Shown here: positions 13,804 to 22,031 of the stretch, piece by piece
Layout: each line of letters starts with the position of its first letter
Position numbering within the stretch: the stretch's first letter is position 1
DNA from: an uncultured Eubacterium sp.
GTDB lineage: Bacteria; Bacillota; Clostridia; Lachnospirales; Lachnospiraceae
Assembly (NCBI GenBank): GCA_910580075.1
Contig: CAJTVR010000080.1
Coordinates: 1 to 22,311, forward strand
Direction of reading: 5' to 3'
DNA length: 22,311 nt
Made by a program: the position numbers and the translations under genes
Notes under the pieces: generated by a model
What the model was told of the DNA's origin: nothing
Seen by the model: the letters and a program-made list of their open reading frames with translations, nothing else
Databases searched by the model: none

Positions 13804-14985
13804 ATGAATGAACTAGAATTAAAATACGGCTGCAACCCAAACCAGAAGCCTTCCAGGATTTTTATGAACGACGGTTCAGACCTTCCAATCCGCGTTCTGA
13901 ACGGCAAACCAGGCTATATTAATTTTCTGGACGCCTTCAATGGCTGGCAGCTTGTCACAGAATTAAAAAAAGCCACAAATCTTCCAGCTGCTGCTTCTTT
14001 CAAACATGTTTCCCCGGCGGGCGCTGCTGTCGGTCTGCCTCTTAATGATACCGAACGTCAGATTTACTGGGCAAATGATTATGATATTTCCTATTCTCCG
14101 CTGGCCAGCGCTTACGTAAGAGCCAGAGGCGCAGACCGTATGTCGTCTTTTGGAGATTTTATTGCTCTTTCCGATGTCTGCGACGTACCGACGGCAGAAT
14201 TTATCAGCCATGAAGTATCCGATGGCATCATTGCTCCCGGATATGAGCCTGAAGCTCTGGAGATTTTAAAGAGAAAAAAACGCGGTACTTACAATGTGGT
14301 TGAAATTGACGCTTCCTTTCAGCCTGCACCTGTAGAACGCAAAGACGTATTTGGCATTACTTTTGAACAGGGCCGCAATGAACTGCACATTGACAAAGAT
14401 TTTTTCAGCAATATTGTTACAGAAAACAAAGATCTTCCAGAAGCGGCAAAAATAGACCTTGCCATTGCCATGATTACATTAAAATATACGCAGTCCAACT
14501 CTGTATGTTATGTAAAAGGCGGCCAGGCTATTGGAATCGGTGCCGGACAGCAGTCACGCATTCACTGTACCAGACTTGCCGGAACCAAAGCAGACAACTG
14601 GTTTTTACGCCAGTCTCCACAGGTATTAAATCTGCAGTTCAGGGATGACATCAAACGCGCTGACCGCGATAATGCCATTGACCTGTATATCGGGGAAGAC
14701 TATATGGATGTATTAGCCGAAGATGTATGGGCACATACATTCAAAGTAAAACCGCCTGTATTTACAGCAGACGAAAAGCGTGCATGGCTTGAGCAAAATT
14801 CCGGCGTCACACTTGGGTCGGATGCATTTTTCCCATTCAGCGATAACATTGAACGTGCTTTCCGAAGCGGTGTAAAATATGTTGCACAGCCAGGCGGCTC
14901 CGTACGTGACCAGGACGTCATCGATGCCTGCAACGCACACGATATGGTTATGGCATTTACAGGTATCCGGCTGTTTCACCATTAA
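13804..14985 (+). CDS. Stand-alone AICAR formyltransferase (purH-like, no cyclohydrolase domain)
   Basis: The enzyme formylates AICAR with 10-formyl-tetrahydrofolate to FAICAR, the next-to-last step of IMP synthesis. The 393 residues start directly with the transformylase part (ELKYGCNPNQKPSRIF). They keep the catalytic Lys-His pair K67-H68 in SFKHVSPAGAA, the SNSVCYVKGGQAIGIGAGQQSR segment and the AFTGIRLFHH end. Ordinary PurH (about 510-520 residues) has an N-terminal IMP cyclohydrolase/MGS-like domain of about 200 residues, absent here. Another gene outside the window should supply that activity. AAGGAG lies eight bases before the ATG. It is a single-gene unit with its own promoter and no other purine genes nearby. 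Confidence 0.9.
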   Translation: MNELELKYGCNPNQKPSRIFMNDGSDLPIRVLNGKPGYINFLDAFNGWQLVTELKKATNLPAAASFKHVSPAGAAVGLPLNDTERQIYWANDYDISYSPLASAYVRARGADRMSSFGDFIALSDVCDVPTAEFISHEVSDGIIAPGYEPEALEILKRKKRGTYNVVEIDASFQPAPVERKDVFGITFEQGRNELHIDKDFFSNIVTENKDLPEAAKIDLAIAMITLKYTQSNSVCYVKGGQAIGIGAGQQSRIHCTRLAGTKADNWFLRQSPQVLNLQFRDDIKRADRDNAIDLYIGEDYMDVLAEDVWAHTFKVKPPVFTADEKRAWLEQNSGVTLGSDAFFPFSDNIERAFRSGVKYVAQPGGSVRDQDVIDACNAHDMVMAFTGIRLFHH

Positions 14986-15276
14986 TCCAGCAGGAATCCT
15001 GCCAAAATCAAAAAGGGCTGCGCCTGTTCCAGCTCCTTAGAAAATACCGCTTTAAAGCACTGCCGCCTGTGTCTGTCCCATGCCGGGGCCAGATACAGGT
15101 GTCATCTGCCGCCGGAACCCAGGGCAGCGTGTCTGCTGTCAGGACTACGGCGGCGAGCTGTTTTCTCATATGTAGCGGCTGATTTCAGAAATTACCTGAC
15201 ATCAGCCGGACATCGTGCCGTATTTCTCCGCCCGGCATCCGGGGTTATTTCTCCCCATCAAGGCCCTTTTTCATTA
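14986..15276. other. Convergent intergenic region with several hairpins
   Basis: No gene is seen. Stems include GCAGG/CCTGC just after the stop codon (about 14992-15004), CCTGTGTCTG (15066-15075) with CAGATACAGG (15090-15099, one G-U), and GGCTGAT (15177-15183) with ATCAGCC (15201-15207). A repeat end fragment lies at 15225-15243. None has an evident T tract, so the terminators of purH and of the kinase gene are not clearly defined. Confidence 0.5.
15225..15243 (+). repeat. End fragment of the long-hairpin repeat family (R4)
   Basis: TCTCCGCCCGGCATCCGGG matches R3 (9867-9885) at 18 of 19 positions. Eighteen bases to the left, CAGCCGGACA (15203-15212) resembles the left terminus CAGCCGGACG of R2. 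This may be an internally deleted copy retaining only its two ends. Confidence 0.4.
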
Positions 15277-16308
15277 TCATCTGCGCAGAAAAAACACAGA
15301 AAACGTCGATCCCCTGCCGACTTGTGAAGTCACTTTCATGTAACCGCCCTGCTGTGTAACAATTTCACGGGTCAGATAAAGGCCAATGCCTGCTCCCTGT
15401 TCGCTATGCACATCCTCCTCACGGTAAAAACGCCGGAAAATAGCGGCCTGACTGCTTTCAGGAATTCCTTTGCCGGTATCAGACACATCCAGCCTGACAT
15501 ACGTTTCCCATTGTTCCACCAGCACACGTACCTCTCCTCCTTTTGGAGTATATTTCACTGCATTGTCCAGCAGATTGAACAGTGCTTCCGCTGTCCATTT
15601 GCTGTCATGGGAAAGGAGCAGGTCATCCGGACAGTCCACAGTCACAGAAATGTTCTTTTTTTCGGCTTCATACACAATGCCGCTGCAGGCCAGTGCCAGC
15701 GTATCGATCAGCGGTCCTTCTGTCTTTTCCAGCCGGATTGCTCCGCTTTCCAGCCGGGAAACTTTTACAAGTGTCTGAAAGAGAAATTCCAGCTTGTCTG
15801 TCTGGCTTCGCATGCCTTGCAAAAACTCCCTCTTCTCCTGCTCTGTGACGGGTTTTTCCAGCAGCGTATCCGCCACCATTTTCAGGTTGCTTACCGGTGT
15901 TTTCACCTGATGGGAAATATCTGATACAAGCATCTGCAGCTCCTGGCGCTCTTCATCTACTTTACGGCGGTTTTCCTGCAGGATACCATACAGCCGCAAA
16001 AGGCGGCTGCTGATGCGGGCAAAAATTGTTTCGCTGTCTGGGGCATGCACAGGCTCTTCGCTTCCGCTTACCATACGGTCTATCATCACGCACAGATCTT
16101 TGGTAAATACAGTAAGCTTTTTACTGATACACAGCATCAGAATGAACATCCAGGTAAGATCACATGCTGTCAGCAGCACGCCGGCTCTCAGTATCCACAG
16201 TTCACCTGTCACAGTAAAGAGAAATGCGCAGATTGCCAGCATGGAAACTGCTGCAGCGCCGCAGACCAGCTGGAATATCCTTTTCACAGAGATTGTTCCC
16301 AGCCTCAT
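15277..16308 (-). CDS. Sensor histidine kinase, two membrane helices with a very short external loop
   Basis: The 343-residue kinase has two adjacent membrane helices (about residues 11-33 and 37-60) joined by only a few residues, the layout of intramembrane-sensing kinases. A linker and HisKA domain follow with phospho-acceptor H133 in SDISHQVKTP. The HATPase domain has N-box NLLDNA (245-250), G1 DTGKGI (277-282) and G2 GAGIGL (305-310), so all catalytic boxes are intact. It autophosphorylates and passes phosphate to the regulator encoded just upstream. The ATG at 16308 overlaps the regulator's TGA by four bases (ATGA) and is preceded by GGAGG. The frame's earlier ATG at 16329 would lie inside the regulator gene. 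The signal is unknown. Confidence 0.9.
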   Translation of the reverse strand: MRLGTISVKRIFQLVCGAAAVSMLAICAFLFTVTGELWILRAGVLLTACDLTWMFILMLCISKKLTVFTKDLCVMIDRMVSGSEEPVHAPDSETIFARISSRLLRLYGILQENRRKVDEERQELQMLVSDISHQVKTPVSNLKMVADTLLEKPVTEQEKREFLQGMRSQTDKLEFLFQTLVKVSRLESGAIRLEKTEGPLIDTLALACSGIVYEAEKKNISVTVDCPDDLLLSHDSKWTAEALFNLLDNAVKYTPKGGEVRVLVEQWETYVRLDVSDTGKGIPESSQAAIFRRFYREEDVHSEQGAGIGLYLTREIVTQQGGYMKVTSQVGRGSTFSVFFLRR

Positions 16309-16994
16309 CTTCTCTCTCCTCCCATCCACTGATATCCAATTCCATAAATCGTCTTAATGTAAGTATCGCCGTCTGCCTCAATTTTGCCCCGTATGCGGCT
16401 GATCAGAGTCGTCAGGGTGTGTTCGTCCACATAATTTTCCTGTGCATCCCACAGTTTTTCCAAAAGCCGCTTCCTTGTCAGTATCTGTTTTGGATTTTTA
16501 CTGAGCAGGTACAGCATTTTATACTCCATCGGGGAAAGTGTAACCGGCTTTCCATTTAATAAAGCAGCCTGCTCCGAAAAGCCCAGAAACAGCCTGCCGT
16601 CATCATAAACATCCCTGTCCGGCCTCCGATGCTCGAGCATAGCGAACATCGCACGGATTTTCCGCAGCAGAGCCCCAATGGAAAAGGGTTTTGTAATATA
16701 ATCCACCGCACCGGCTTCATACCCGCGGATCTGGTCGCTTTCCTGCTCATTTGCAGTCAGGAAAATAACCAGGGTATCAGGTTTTTCCGGCTTTATCATC
16801 CTGCACAGGTCATAGCCGCTGCCGTCTGGCAGACTGATATCCAAAAGCACCAGGTCATATTCCGTATGGTCTAATAACCCGGCGGCTGTATTTACATTCA
16901 GGGCTGATGAAGTATCGTAGCCCTCAGAAATCAGGTTGTAGGTCAGCGTTTTATTTAAAAGGTCATCGTCTTCAACTACCAAAATCTTTTTCAT
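16305..16994 (-). CDS. OmpR/PhoB-family response regulator
   Basis: The 229-residue protein has a receiver domain with acidic residues EDDD (8-11), phospho-acceptor D52 in LLDISLPDG, the conserved threonine in FLTAN and lysine in YITKPF. A C-terminal winged-helix DNA-binding domain follows (LSPMEYKMLYLLSKNPKQIL... EHTLTTLISRIRGKI... IKTIYGIGYQW). It acts in the cytoplasm as a transcription factor switched by the kinase encoded downstream. GGGAGG is six bases before the ATG at 16994 and directly abuts the alternative ATG at 17000, so 16994 is chosen. No target transporter gene remains intact next to it. Confidence 0.92.
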   Translation of the reverse strand: MKKILVVEDDDLLNKTLTYNLISEGYDTSSALNVNTAAGLLDHTEYDLVLLDISLPDGSGYDLCRMIKPEKPDTLVIFLTANEQESDQIRGYEAGAVDYITKPFSIGALLRKIRAMFAMLEHRRPDRDVYDDGRLFLGFSEQAALLNGKPVTLSPMEYKMLYLLSKNPKQILTRKRLLEKLWDAQENYVDEHTLTTLISRIRGKIEADGDTYIKTIYGIGYQWMGGERR

Positions 16995-17058
16995 AGTCAT
17001 CCTCCCTCACATGAATTTAGTGAATGACACTTTCCCCTTACACTTATCATAACATTTA

Positions 17059-17250
17059 TCATATAATATCCCGCTTCTGATATATCTTAACCGCAATCAT
17101 GTATGAAATAAAAAACCAGACAGCAGAGACAGCAAGTACAATGCAGAAAGCAAGAGTAAAATCCATAAAAAATTCCGTTACAGCCTGTATCTGCACCAGA
17201 CTGTAACAGAATGAAAACCGGCTTCGATACCGGATGCCTTTGGGATCTGC
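17059..17250 (-). pseudogene. C-terminal remnant of an ABC-type permease or a small membrane protein
   Basis: The frame is open for 63 codons directly after the DUF624 stop codon. It reads ADPKGIRYRSRF..., then a hydrophobic helix beginning MDFTLAFCIVLAVSAVWFF, and ends AVKIYQKRDII. A last membrane helix followed by a basic KRD end is typical of ABC-2 permease C-termini, suggesting the stump of a deleted gene. The ATG at 17166 could also start a 35-residue single-helix protein, but it is preceded only by a poor CGGAA. Position just upstream of a two-component system fits a lost transporter partner. The identity is a guess from composition. Confidence 0.35.
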
Positions 17251-17919
17251 TTAATAATGCCGCTCCCAGTTCATTTCATTTTCTTTTTTCAAATCTTCCT
17301 CCGACATATACTTTCGAAATACTTTTTCCAGACATGTATCATACAAAACTGCCAGCCCCGCAGGTACAGCCACAATAATAATTGGCAGTAAATAAATCGG
17401 GAATAAATAAATCACAAATCCCGCACCGATCAGCAGTCCGAGTATCAGCAGCGACCATGGCAGATTTAAAACCGCAATAACTGCAGCATTTTTCATCGTA
17501 TCCCTCATACCGTTTTCAAATCTGGCAGAATAAGTAAATGTATACACACACCACACTGCCCAGAACAGGATGAGAAAATGAAATACATAATACAATATTC
17601 CCAGTTTAGACCCCTGTTCGAGATATACTTCCATGATATGTCTGTCTGCAGCTAAAAATGCAAACATCACAGCCTGAATCAGCCAGATTTTTGTCGTCTG
17701 CTTAAAATTAGATTTAAAAGAACTCCAGAAACTCTGCCATATATACCCGCGGTTCCCGCACACTGATTTATGTACCGTATAATAAAATGCGGTTGTTGAT
17801 GCCCCGATTGTAATAACCGGCAGACAGAACACCAGCCACAGAGCGCTTGCAAAAAAAGCATCCATGACCTTATTCATGCCTCTGAAAAATGCATTATCAT
17901 AATTAAATATATTATTCAT
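17251..17919 (-). CDS. DUF624 (YesL-like) membrane protein
   Basis: The 222-residue protein carries about five hydrophobic helices. It has the family's typical start (FNYDNAFFRGMNKVMDAFFASALWLVFCLPVITIGAST TAFYYTVHK, written here in two parts) and a charged tail. YesL-type proteins are usually found beside sugar transport and polysaccharide degradation genes, but their function is unknown. AAAGGAG lies six bases before the ATG. It lies 145 bases downstream of the LacI gene on the same strand and seems to have its own promoter at 17970-17998. Confidence 0.8.
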   Translation of the reverse strand: MNNIFNYDNAFFRGMNKVMDAFFASALWLVFCLPVITIGASTTAFYYTVHKSVCGNRGYIWQSFWSSFKSNFKQTTKIWLIQAVMFAFLAADRHIMEVYLEQGSKLGILYYVFHFLILFWAVWCVYTFTYSARFENGMRDTMKNAAVIAVLNLPWSLLILGLLIGAGFVIYLFPIYLLPIIIVAVPAGLAVLYDTCLEKVFRKYMSEEDLKKENEMNWERHY

Positions 17920-17969
17920 CCCTGCTCCTTTACATTATAGAAAATACCTGCCAGCTTCTTACTGCACAT

Positions 17970-17998
17970 ATTATAGCACACCTGGCCGGATACATAAA
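17970..17998 (-). promoter_or_regulatory. Promoter of the DUF624 gene
   Basis: On the minus strand TTTATG (17998-17993), a 17-base spacer and a perfect TATAAT (17975-17970) lie about 50 bases before the ATG. The -35 box is weak. A second TATAAT near 17931-17936 is too close to the ribosome binding site to be useful. Confidence 0.45.
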
Positions 17999-18063
17999 GA
18001 GGAAATCCAATCATTCCTGCATAGTTCAGCCGCATTCATATATCTTCACATACACTCCGTTTT

Positions 18064-19095
18064 TCAGGGTACATACATCCCTGCAGACTCGCGTACCATC
18101 AGATGACAAGGCAGCTCCATTCTCACGCACGCCTGATGTCCGCCCATCAGACGGTCTTTTAGAGACAGCAGCGCAAAATGCGCCATATCTCCTTTTGGTA
18201 TCCGGATCGTCGTCAGCATCGGAGAAACTCTGGCCGCCTCTTCGATATCATCAATCGAAATGACTGCCGGACGGTAAACCTGCTTATGCCGCCGTCCATT
18301 ATACTCTTTCATCGCATGCAAAAATCCAAGTGCCGTTACATCATTGGCACAAAATACCGCCCCGGGCGGCTTATCCAGCGCTGCCAGACGGCCAAATGCT
18401 GCATATCCTTCTTCTCTGGTCTGATTTGTGGGCACGGTGTATTCATAAACAATCGACAGCTTATGATTCAGCAGACATTCATAATATCCCTGGTATCTTG
18501 CTTCCATCGTGCAGTCGCCTATATATGCAACCGAAACATGGCCCAGCTCTAACAGATATTCAACCGCCATTTCCGCCGCTTTTGCCCCGCTGCATGTAAT
18601 CTCATCCATTCTGTAGTCCATCGGATTACGGTCAATCGCGGCTACCGCACGGTATTTTCTCAGTACCGCATCCGCCACTGGCTGCGGGCATTTTCCAAGT
18701 ACTAACAGCCCGTCCGCCCGCACCCTGGATGCACCTGCTCCGAGCATGGAAATATCCGGAACACGCAGCACCTGTCCCGGAACACAGTTTTGTTTGTAAC
18801 ATTCTGTCTCAATATAACGATGCATTTCCGCAAAAAAAGGATCCTCCTCAAAAGAATGCACTCTGGCCAGCAGAATATCTATCACAAACTGCCTGTTTGT
18901 GCTGTCATATTTCCTATTTTCTCCCAGTTTCAGCTGTCTGGCACTCTGATTGGGCACATAATGAAGTTCTCTCGCAGCCTGGCGGATGCGCTCCGTCAAA
19001 GCCCGGTCCTGGCACTGGTAATCCGCATTGCTGAGTACACGGGATACGGTTGCCACGGATACACCTGTCATCTGTGCAATTTTTTTCAGCGACAT
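18064..19095 (-). CDS. LacI/GalR-family transcriptional regulator
   Basis: The 343-residue protein has the LacI helix-turn-helix at the N-terminus (MSLKKIAQMTGVSVATVSRVLSN), the hinge region VPNQSARQLK and a periplasmic-binding-protein-like effector domain. That domain shows RADGLLVLG, VAAIDRN, YLLELGHVSVAYIGD, PPGAVFCANDVTALGFLHAMKE and a final TTIRIPKGDMA segment. Members bind palindromic operators with a central CG and respond to a small molecule, usually a sugar. AAAGGGGGAAG precedes the ATG. It lies 69 bases after the ssuC-like gene on the same strand, and LacI-type operators lie upstream of ssuA, so it probably regulates that operon and itself. The effector is unknown. Confidence 0.9.
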   Translation of the reverse strand: MSLKKIAQMTGVSVATVSRVLSNADYQCQDRALTERIRQAARELHYVPNQSARQLKLGENRKYDSTNRQFVIDILLARVHSFEEDPFFAEMHRYIETECYKQNCVPGQVLRVPDISMLGAGASRVRADGLLVLGKCPQPVADAVLRKYRAVAAIDRNPMDYRMDEITCSGAKAAEMAVEYLLELGHVSVAYIGDCTMEARYQGYYECLLNHKLSIVYEYTVPTNQTREEGYAAFGRLAALDKPPGAVFCANDVTALGFLHAMKEYNGRRHKQVYRPAVISIDDIEEAARVSPMLTTIRIPKGDMAHFALLSLKDRLMGGHQACVRMELPCHLMVRESAGMYVP

Positions 19096-19164
19096 CCGCT
19101 TCCCCCTTTCCCTGAGACTTTCCAGACATCTGACAGACGGCCTGTGAAATGCCGCAGTTATTTC

Positions 19165-19938
19165 TTATTTCAATCCTCTCTGTTTTAAAATATGATTCTC
19201 AATGCTGGAAAATATTCCTTTGTCAATTACGATTCCTATTAAGATGATCACAAGCATAACGGTCATCACCTGATTAATATCTGCCAGGTCACGTCCCATC
19301 ATCAGCGTATAGCCGAGCCCGACAGATGCCGACATAACTTCCCCGGACATCAGAGCCCTCCACGCAAAAGACCATGCCTGCTTCATGCCTGCTACAAATG
19401 ACGGAAGCGCCGCTGGAAAAATTACTTTTGTATACATTTTTCCCGATGTAACTCCCATCGTCTTTGCTGCCTTAATATAAATCGGCGGCACTTCTTTGAT
19501 TCCGCTTTCTACTGACAGCGAAATACTAAAAACTGAACCCATAACTACTACGAATATAATCGCGCTCTCCTTCAGGCCAAACCAGAGAATTGCAAACGGA
19601 ACCCAGCAGATACTCGGCAGTGTCTGGATTCCAAGCAAAAGCGGCTTTAGATTTCTGGCAAAATACTCAGACTGGATAATTAAAATCCCAAACAAAACAC
19701 CAATCACTACAGAAATCAGAAAACCAGCCAGCACGCGCAGCATACTTTTTCCTGCTGCCGCAATTAATGTGCCGTTTTTAAGCAGCGTGCCCGCACTTTC
19801 GAGTACTCCTTTCGGATTCGGGACCGCATAAGGCTTTGCCAGTTCCAGCCAGTCTGTAGCTGCAGTATATAAAAACTGCCAGAGCGCAATCAGTCCGATT
19901 AAAAATAATATGCTTCCTGCTATTTTACGAAGCTTCAT
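19165..19938 (-). CDS. ABC importer permease, SsuC/TauC/NrtB type
   Basis: The 257-residue membrane protein has about six helices and the BPD_transp_1 EAA loop (AAKTMGVTSGKMYTKVIFPAALPSFVAG), which contacts the ATPase. SsuC/TauC-type permeases import sulfonates, taurine, nitrate or thiamine precursors. GGAGG lies ten bases before the ATG. It is the third gene of the ssuA-ssuB-ssuC-like operon, 65 bases after the ATPase gene. In that gap lies a perfect 12-bp palindrome, GCTCATATGAGC (19986-19997). Confidence 0.88.
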   Translation of the reverse strand: MKLRKIAGSILFLIGLIALWQFLYTAATDWLELAKPYAVPNPKGVLESAGTLLKNGTLIAAAGKSMLRVLAGFLISVVIGVLFGILIIQSEYFARNLKPLLLGIQTLPSICWVPFAILWFGLKESAIIFVVVMGSVFSISLSVESGIKEVPPIYIKAAKTMGVTSGKMYTKVIFPAALPSFVAGMKQAWSFAWRALMSGEVMSASVGLGYTLMMGRDLADINQVMTVMLVIILIGIVIDKGIFSSIENHILKQRGLK

Positions 19939-20003
19939 AACCTGGTAACCTCCGAACTTAAAACTAGAAATAATTTTGTACCGCTGCTCATATGAGCTCT
20001 GAT

Positions 20004-20792
20004 TTACGGCAAATCATTCTTTGCACTGTCAAATTCATCCGCCACACTCTTTCTTGCGCTCAGACTGACCTGGTTTAAAATCTGTCTGCGCAGTGCCGTA
20101 AACTCTGGCGCTTCAATATCCCTTGGACGCGCAAAGCCAATGGGGATAATTTCTTTAATCTGGCCCGGATTTTCTGCCATTACAATTACACGGTCTGCAA
20201 AATAAATCGCTTCTTCCACACTATGGGTAACATACAGAATAGTCTTTTTCGTCTTTTCCCATATATCTTCCAGCTCTGCCCGCAGAATATTAATTGTCTG
20301 TTTATCTAAAGCCGAAAACGGTTCATCCATCAAAAGGAGCTTGCTGTCCAAAGCCAGTGCCCGCGCTAAAGCGGTCCTCTGTTTCATGCCGCCGGATATC
20401 TGGTGGATTGGATACTCTCTGTAATTCCAAAGCTGCACCATCTTCAAATATTTTTCTGCTGTCTCCCGCTGCTCTGTTTTCGTATATCCGGCAGCCTCCA
20501 GGCCAAACATCACATTTTCTATAACATTCAGCCATGGATACAGCGCTGCTTCCTGAAACATCACGACACGGTCCGCGCCAGGACCCGTTACCTTTTTTCC
20601 GTCCAGCAGGATTTCCCCGGACGTCGGCGTATCCAGCCCTGCGACCAGATTTAACAGTGTAGACTTTCCGCAGCCGGACGGACCGACGATACAGATAAAT
20701 TCTCCCTTTTCCACTCCCAGAGAAATGTCCTGCAAAGTTTCCTTTTTCGTTTCACTGAAAATTTTACTAATTGAATTCAGTTGTAAATACAT
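20004..20792 (-). CDS. ABC importer ATPase, SsuB/TauB/NrtD type
   Basis: The 262-residue ATPase powers the importer. Walker A is GPSGCGKST (37-45), the Q-loop is MFQEAALYPW (Q80), the signature is ISGGMKQ (132-138), Walker B is LLLMDEP (152-158) with the D-loop SALD, and the switch histidine is H190. The segment AALYPWLNVIENV is typical of the SsuB/TauB/NrtD group. GGAGGA lies upstream of the ATG at 20792, inside the end of ssuA. This gives a 26-base overlap and probable translational coupling. A longer frame from 20846 would lie wholly inside ssuA and lacks support. Confidence 0.9.
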   Translation of the reverse strand: MYLQLNSISKIFSETKKETLQDISLGVEKGEFICIVGPSGCGKSTLLNLVAGLDTPTSGEILLDGKKVTGPGADRVVMFQEAALYPWLNVIENVMFGLEAAGYTKTEQRETAEKYLKMVQLWNYREYPIHQISGGMKQRTALARALALDSKLLLMDEPFSALDKQTINILRAELEDIWEKTKKTILYVTHSVEEAIYFADRVIVMAENPGQIKEIIPIGFARPRDIEAPEFTALRRQILNQVSLSARKSVADEFDSAKNDLP

Positions 20793-21768
20793 CGCTCTCC
20801 TCCGGCACACTGCTGATAAATCCTTCTGCTTTGCTGATTTCTGCAAATTTCATAATGGCTTCCTTATTTAAATCCGTATCCACTGTCATTCTCGTAAAAG
20901 CATTTCTGATGATTTCTTCATCAATCGCTTTTCCTGTCGCATCTTTGATTTCAGCGTTGACAATAGACTGTGCCTCATCCATATTTTCATTAATGTAAAG
21001 CGCTGTGTCTTCATGCACCTGCAGAAATTCTTTTACCAGCTCAGGGTGCTCTTCTATAAAATCGCTGCTCGCAACAACAACTGCAGTCGGATAATTTCCA
21101 TCCAGAAATACTTCTTTATCATCTAGCAGAATCTGTGCATTCCCATTATTTTCAATCGTCGTTCCCCATGGTTCCGGTACAAGCGCGGCATCTACACTTC
21201 CGTTATCCATCAGATTTAAAATATCTGCGTTCGAGCTGGCATTCACAGTCACATCTCCGCCGGCATCTACGGTCTTTAACCCTTCATCCGATAAAATACT
21301 AAGAAGACATAAATGCTGCGTATTGCCCATCTGCGGAACTGCAATCTTTTTCCCGGCAAGATCTGAAAGCGTTTCAATCCCTGCGTCTTTGCGCTTTAAT
21401 AATACAGCTCCCGCATTTGTAGTATTCGAAATGATTTTCACATCGCCCTGTGACTTTACATTTGCACTCAGCGCCGGCACTGGCCCGATATAGCCAAGAT
21501 CAATCTCCCCGGCAAAAATTGCCTCCATCTCTGCGGGACCTGCATTAAAGGATGTCCATGTAACATTACATCTGCCGTCCCATTTTTCTTCCAGTGTTTT
21601 CTGATTTTTCATAACCAGCGCCTGTGTATGCGTGATATTAGGAAAATACGCAACACGCACATCTGTCTTTCCAGCTGCTTCATCTTCTTTTGAACCGCAT
21701 GCCGTAAAAGATGCCAGAACACCTGCAAGCAGAATGCCTGTTACCATTTTTTTGACTGCACGTTTCAT
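20767..21768 (-). CDS. Substrate-binding lipoprotein of an SsuA/TauA-like ABC importer
   Basis: The 333-residue protein has a lipoprotein signal peptide with a lipobox-like FTAC (cysteine at about residue 24). An SsuA/NMT1-like periplasmic-binding fold follows. VAYFPNITHTQALV, FNAGPAEMEAIFAGEIDLGYIGPVPAL, GKKIAVPQMGNTQHL and DAALVPEPWGTTIE are hallmark segments. Such proteins bind alkylsulfonates, taurine, nitrate or pyrimidine precursors, and the substrate is not decidable here. No sulfonate monooxygenase gene is present in the window. GGAGG lies six bases before the ATG. It is the first gene of the operon, with LacI-type operators in the upstream region. Confidence 0.9.
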   Translation of the reverse strand: MKRAVKKMVTGILLAGVLASFTACGSKEDEAAGKTDVRVAYFPNITHTQALVMKNQKTLEEKWDGRCNVTWTSFNAGPAEMEAIFAGEIDLGYIGPVPALSANVKSQGDVKIISNTTNAGAVLLKRKDAGIETLSDLAGKKIAVPQMGNTQHLCLLSILSDEGLKTVDAGGDVTVNASSNADILNLMDNGSVDAALVPEPWGTTIENNGNAQILLDDKEVFLDGNYPTAVVVASSDFIEEHPELVKEFLQVHEDTALYINENMDEAQSIVNAEIKDATGKAIDEEIIRNAFTRMTVDTDLNKEAIMKFAEISKAEGFISSVPEESDVFTTEFN

Positions 21769-21852
21769 ATCAAACCTCCATGATAAAATAGTTCTCTTTT
21801 ATTCAATGTCTGCATTTTACCATAGTTTCATTCATGTTTTCTACACTTTTTT

Positions 21853-21864
21853 GAAAACGTTATC
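21853..21864. promoter_or_regulatory. Proximal LacI-type operator of the ssuABC-like operon
   Basis: GAAAACGTTATC differs from the perfect palindrome GAAAACGTTTTC by one base and has the central CG expected for LacI-family sites. If the promoter at 21882-21911 is used, the site covers about +11 to +22, a typical roadblock position. Confidence 0.6.
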
Positions 21865-21881
21865 TTGTATATTCTGTACTT

Positions 21882-21911
21882 TTTATAAATATATATCCCG
21901 CATAGATACAA
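21882..21911 (-). promoter_or_regulatory. Candidate promoter of the ssuABC-like operon
   Basis: On the minus strand TTGTAT (21911-21906), an 18-base spacer and TATAAA (21887-21882) form a moderate promoter. An alternative is an extended -10 TGGTAAAAT at about 21814-21822 with a poor -35. CCCGCATA (21897-21904) and TATGCGGG (21930-21937) form a stem overlapping the first candidate. Confidence 0.4.
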
Positions 21912-21960
21912 GATTTTGACTTTTGAATGTATGCGGGCTTTTATAAATATGCCAGATTTA

Positions 21961-21972
21961 GAAAACGTTTTC
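21961..21972. promoter_or_regulatory. Distal LacI-type operator
   Basis: GAAAACGTTTTC is a perfect 12-bp palindrome with a central CG. Its centre is 108 bp from that of the proximal site, about ten helical turns, so the two sites could be bridged by a tetramer or by two dimers through DNA looping. A small GCAAAT/ATTTGC hairpin follows at 21975-21997. Confidence 0.65.
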
Positions 21973-22002
21973 AGGCAAATGGCGAGACTGAATTTGCATA
22001 AT

Positions 22003-22030
22003 CCGAACGCTGGGATGAGACACTTTTTCC
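22003..22030 (+). repeat. Left-arm fragment of the long-hairpin repeat (R5)
   Basis: The 28 bases match the R2 left arm (2114-2141) at 26 positions, up to and including ACACTTTTTCC, and then diverge abruptly at the border of the inverted-repeat element at 22032-22255. Confidence 0.6.
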
Positions 22031-22031
22031 A

